From Candidatus Cloacimonadota bacterium (GTDB lineage Bacteria; Cloacimonadota; Cloacimonadia; Cloacimonadales; JAIOQZ01): a stretch of DNA of 5,724 bases. The DNA is taken from positions 1 to 5,724 of the forward strand of contig JAIOTM010000415.1 in NCBI GenBank assembly GCA_021106755.1, given 5' to 3'. Shown one piece after another: positions 5,578 to 5,724 of the stretch. The position numbers and the translations under genes were made by a program. How positions within the stretch are numbered: position 1 is the stretch's first letter; each line of letters opens with the position of its first letter. The notes under the pieces are model-generated. The model made no database searches, was not told where the DNA came from, and saw only the letters and a program-made list of their open reading frames with translations.

Positions 5578-5724
5578 GAGTTCACTCTAAAAACTCAAGG
5601 CTGTAAAATATGGTTGAAAGCAAAGCTCAAATATCTCATTCAAAGAGCGTTGTTTTGTTTTTCGAGTGAACACAACGTGTTTTTTTTGCAATATTTTTCT
5701 AAGCATAGTTTTTAGAGCGGACTC
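5578..5724. repeat. Imperfect 147-bp foldback inverted repeat upstream of the reductase
   Basis: The left arm GAGTTCACTCTAAAAACT (5578-5595) and right arm AGTTTTTAGAGCGGACTC (5707-5724) are complementary at 16 of 18 positions. Nine bases further in on both sides, AAAATAT (5605-5611) pairs with ATATTTT (5691-5697), so the symmetry continues inward. The right arm touches the end of the window and may extend further. The interior is AT-rich, with a hairpin AACAC-AAC-GTGTT followed by T's (5669-5687), but no credible gene. It resembles a small MITE-like or foldback element, or a large regulatory hairpin in the leader of the reductase cluster. Confidence 0.55.

Noticed and set aside
5669..5687. 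Possible plus-strand terminator: AACAC-AAC-GTGTT followed by T's
   Set aside because: The stem is only 5 bp and AT-rich, and no plus-strand gene precedes it. It is recorded only as part of the repeat interior.
5587..5706. A 39-codon minus-strand frame (MLRKILQKKHVV..., stop TAG at 5589-5587) inside the foldback repeat
   Set aside because: There is no Shine-Dalgarno, it is very short and AT-biased, and it ends in the inverted repeat arm; nothing supports translation.

Overview
Six protein-coding loci are visible, all on the minus strand, so transcription runs from high to low coordinates. Moderate-to-low GC, lysine-rich proteins, two small outer-membrane beta-barrel-type proteins and the style of the transposase suggest a Gram-negative bacterium, perhaps of the FCB superphylum (Bacteroidota, Cloacimonadota, Marinimicrobia or relatives). 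That placement is an inference from gene style, not from a marker gene.

In transcription order: (1) A gene-free leader (5542-5724) carries an imperfect foldback inverted repeat. (2) A tightly packed cluster follows: a short-chain dehydrogenase/reductase (4816-5541), then queA (3756-4799, queuosine tRNA modification) starting 16 nt after it, then a biotin-protein ligase (3040-3759) overlapping queA by the 4-nt ATGA junction. queA is full length and well conserved but has one in-frame TAA at codon 57. (3) A REP-associated tyrosine transposase (RAYT, 2298-2885) lies between two direct copies of a 107-bp, two-hairpin REP-like unit (2207-2313 and 2913-3019, 100/107 identical). The transposase stop codon lies inside one copy. 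(4) A 368-aa predicted outer-membrane protein (1012-2118) is followed by a clear intrinsic terminator (945-976). (5) A 206-aa predicted outer-membrane beta-barrel protein (256-876) follows. (6) A 140-bp element with 26-bp perfect terminal inverted repeats, each containing a palindrome, occupies 89-228. (7) The first 25 codons of an adenosine deaminase run off the left edge (1-76).

The housekeeping cluster is ordinary; repeats and mobility are the interesting theme. There are three unrelated inverted-repeat structures in 5.7 kb, one associated with its own likely transposase. The strongest points are the RAYT/REP locus, the palindromic element just upstream of the adenosine deaminase ribosome binding site, and the single nonsense codon in an otherwise intact queA. 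Two gene starts differ from the longest open frame: the RAYT and the small barrel protein are better started at internal ATGs with Shine-Dalgarno sequences than at upstream TTG codons.
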